Of a DNA stretch of 6,667 bases, positions 5,406-6,667 are shown piece after piece (position 1 is the stretch's first letter; every line of letters begins with the position of its first letter). Where the stretch lies: the NCBI GenBank assembly GCA_041639705.1, contig JBEQBT010000191.1, forward strand, positions 1-6,667, read 5' to 3'. The notes below the pieces were generated by a model, which ran no database searches, had not been told where the DNA came from, and worked only from the letters and a program-made list of their open reading frames with translations. The DNA comes from JARDZI01 sp041639705 (lineage in GTDB: Bacteria > Bacillota > Clostridia > Clostridiales > Caloramatoraceae). The position numbers were made by a program, and so were the translations under genes.

Positions 5406-5963
5406 ATGAGGACAGAGATTTATATGGTACGTCATGCTCATTCAAATTATTCAAATGACGAATTAGGCAGAGGTGTATCAGAGAAGTCAAAGAAGGATAT
5501 AGAGCTTGTTACTGAACTTTTGATAGGTGAAAACATAGATTTTTTCGTCTCAAGTCAATATAGAAGAGCTATAGAAACAGTAGAAGGTGTAGCTAAAGCA
5601 TTAGGCTTGAATATTGAGCTAGAGGAAAGGTTTAAAGAAAGAGTACTCTCAGAAGTACCTGTTAAAGATTTTGAGCTATCAGTAAAAAGCTTGTGGGATG
5701 ATCCCAATCTTGCCTATGTGGGTGGAGAGTCAAATACACAGGTAGCACAAAGGGGAATTGCTGGACTTATTCATGTTATAGACAAGCATAATGGGAAGAA
5801 GATTGCTGTTGGAATTCATGGTAATTTAATGGCCATTATAATGAACTATTTTAATGGAAAATATGATTATTCATTTTGGAAAAATCTGAGTATGCCTGTT
5901 ATATATAGGTTAAGCTTTGAAAATCATGACCTGGTTGAAGTAAAAAGGATCTGGAAAGGTTAA
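5406..5963 (+). CDS. Histidine phosphatase family protein (phosphoglycerate mutase-like)
   Basis: A 185-residue member of the histidine phosphatase superfamily, which removes or transfers phosphate through a phosphohistidine intermediate. The RHG motif is VRHAHSNY with R9 and catalytic H10. SSQYRRAIETVEGVA (49-63) supplies the second conserved arginine (R53/R54). ERFKER (74-79) carries the acidic residue. GGES at 106-109 and GIHGNLMAII, with the second histidine H138, complete the active site. The start is ATG 5406: AGGAG at 5394-5398 is well spaced, whereas the longer in-frame ATG 5346 overlaps the preceding stop codon and lacks a ribosome binding site. The small size and single domain fit broad-specificity phosphatases rather than glycolytic phosphoglycerate mutase (about 230-250 residues). 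The substrate cannot be named. Confidence 0.9.
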   Translation: MRTEIYMVRHAHSNYSNDELGRGVSEKSKKDIELVTELLIGENIDFFVSSQYRRAIETVEGVAKALGLNIELEERFKERVLSEVPVKDFELSVKSLWDDPNLAYVGGESNTQVAQRGIAGLIHVIDKHNGKKIAVGIHGNLMAIIMNYFNGKYDYSFWKNLSMPVIYRLSFENHDLVEVKRIWKG

Positions 5964-6015
5964 AAGAAATAATAGTGTAATTAATGAATTTAAAAACAAC
6001 TGAAATGAAAAATTT

Positions 6016-6044
6016 AGTTTTATACATATTTTCTTGGTAAAACT
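6016..6044. repeat. 7-bp inverted repeat upstream of the ProX-type gene
   Basis: AGTTTTA at 6016-6022 pairs with TAAAACT at 6038-6044 across a 15-base loop, 24 bases before the start of the next gene. It could be an operator or a weak hairpin in the leader. AT-rich sequence makes chance matches common, and no clear -35/-10 pair was found beside it. Confidence 0.2.
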
Positions 6045-6067
6045 TAGCTATAGAAATGGAGGGAAAA

Positions 6068-6568
6068 ATGATTACTGAAGATGAACAAAAAGTATATGAT
6101 GTTTTAGATTTATTAGATATTAAGTATAAAAGATATGAGCATAAGGCGGTAGAGACAATTGAAGAAGCAAATGGATTAGATATATATATTCCAGGTAAGT
6201 TATCTAAAAATCTATTTCTTCGTAATAGAAAAGGAGATACTCATTATCTTGTAATTGTGGATGAAAACAAGCATGTGGACCTAAAACTTCTATCAAAACA
6301 AATAGAAAGTACAAGTTTATCATTTGCTTCAGAGGAAAGGCTATTTAAGTATATTGGACTTAAACCAGGCTCGGTTACACCCTTTGGTTTGATAAATGAT
6401 GCAGAAAGAACTGTAATAGTCCTGATAGATAGTGATTTGGTGGAGACAAGTAACATAAATTTTCATCCAAATGTAAATACAGCAACAATAAGCATTTCCT
6501 ACAGAGATTTTGAAAGGTATTTAGAGTGGAGTAAAAATAAATTCCAACTTATAGATATAAATTATTAA
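6068..6568 (+). CDS. Prolyl-tRNA deacylase, ProX/YbaK type (PrdX-like)
   Basis: A 166-residue trans-editing enzyme that hydrolyses Ala-tRNA(Pro) (or related mischarged tRNA) in the cytoplasm, a free-standing relative of the prolyl-tRNA synthetase insertion domain. Visible signatures are the N-terminal Y-x-x-x-E-H segment (YKRYEHKAVETIEEA, 20-34), GKLSKNLFLRNRKG at 43-56 with the conserved lysine K47, HYLVIVDENKHVDLKLLSK (59-77), and KPGSVTPFGLINDAE (99-113), the family's GSVxPFGL loop. FHPNVNTATISIS near 142-154 is the C-terminal conserved FHP-N-T motif. The length matches the ProX subfamily rather than a full YbaK. The start is ATG 6068, because GGAGGG at 6058-6063 lies 4 bases before it; the in-frame ATG 6056 would place that site inside the gene. 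The family is frequent in clostridia, so this agrees with the inferred host. Confidence 0.93.
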   Translation: MITEDEQKVYDVLDLLDIKYKRYEHKAVETIEEANGLDIYIPGKLSKNLFLRNRKGDTHYLVIVDENKHVDLKLLSKQIESTSLSFASEERLFKYIGLKPGSVTPFGLINDAERTVIVLIDSDLVETSNINFHPNVNTATISISYRDFERYLEWSKNKFQLIDINY

Positions 6569-6598
6569 ATAAGGATTATTGGATTTCAAGGAGGATTT

Positions 6599-6667
6599 AT
6601 GAAGCTTGTTATAATATTTGGGCCACAGGCAGTTGGCAAAATGGCAGTTGGACAAGAATTGGAAAAA
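6599..6667 (+). CDS. N-terminus of a P-loop NTPase / shikimate-kinase-like protein (3' truncated by window)
   Basis: AAGGAGG at 6588-6594 lies 4 bases before ATG 6599, and 23 codons fill the window to its edge. MKLVIIFGPQAVGKMAVGQE contains a Walker A motif, G-P-Q-A-V-G-K, preceded by a hydrophobic strand. This opening is typical of small kinase-like AAA/P-loop proteins of Firmicutes, often labelled shikimate kinase-like or ATPase. The rest is outside the window, so the substrate is unknown. Confidence 0.8.
   Translation, partial: MKLVIIFGPQAVGKMAVGQELEK

Overview
This window looks like the chromosome of a low-GC Gram-positive bacterium, most likely a Clostridium-type Firmicute. It is strongly AT-rich in and between genes. 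Strong AGGAGG-type ribosome binding sites sit before most starts, TTG and GTG starts occur, and the protein families are ones common in clostridia (DUF4037 nucleotidyltransferase, RibD-type reductase, small GNATs, ProX). No species can be named from the sequence. All genes lie on the + strand.

Layout. 1-176 is the 3' end of a probable nucleotidyltransferase-like protein. 285-928 encodes an alpha-helical HEAT-like protein whose frame is interrupted at an A8 tract matching the dnaX-type slippery heptamer. 932-1079 is a gene-free, strongly self-complementary element ending in a T-run; a partial copy of its 5' part lies at 227-257, so the two flank the HEAT-like gene. Then come a RibD C-terminal/DHFR-like reductase (1221-1757), a DUF4037-type nucleotidyltransferase (1833-2645) containing a perfect 14-bp inverted repeat in its coding sequence, a GNAT acetyltransferase broken by one frameshift (2761-3232), an intact GNAT (3306-3770), a beta-lactamase-family serine hydrolase (3977-5059) with its own probable promoter, a truncated sugar-phosphate-isomerase-like reading frame (5116-5346), a histidine phosphatase (5406-5963), a ProX-type prolyl-tRNA deacylase (6068-6568) and the first 23 codons of a P-loop kinase/ATPase (6599 onward).

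The genes do not form one pathway. They are small single-enzyme accessory genes (nucleotidyl and acetyl transfer, reduction, hydrolysis, dephosphorylation, tRNA editing), mostly separated by 50-200 bases and each with its own ribosome binding site. This resembles a low-constraint accessory stretch. Two reading frames are interrupted in homopolymer runs (A8 and T4) and one looks deleted or fused, so either genes are decaying here or the assembly has homopolymer errors. No transposase, integrase, tRNA, rRNA or CRISPR array was seen. The parts most worth a second look are the structured element at 932-1079 with its partial copy, the slippery A8 site, and the intragenic hairpin at 2184-2217.
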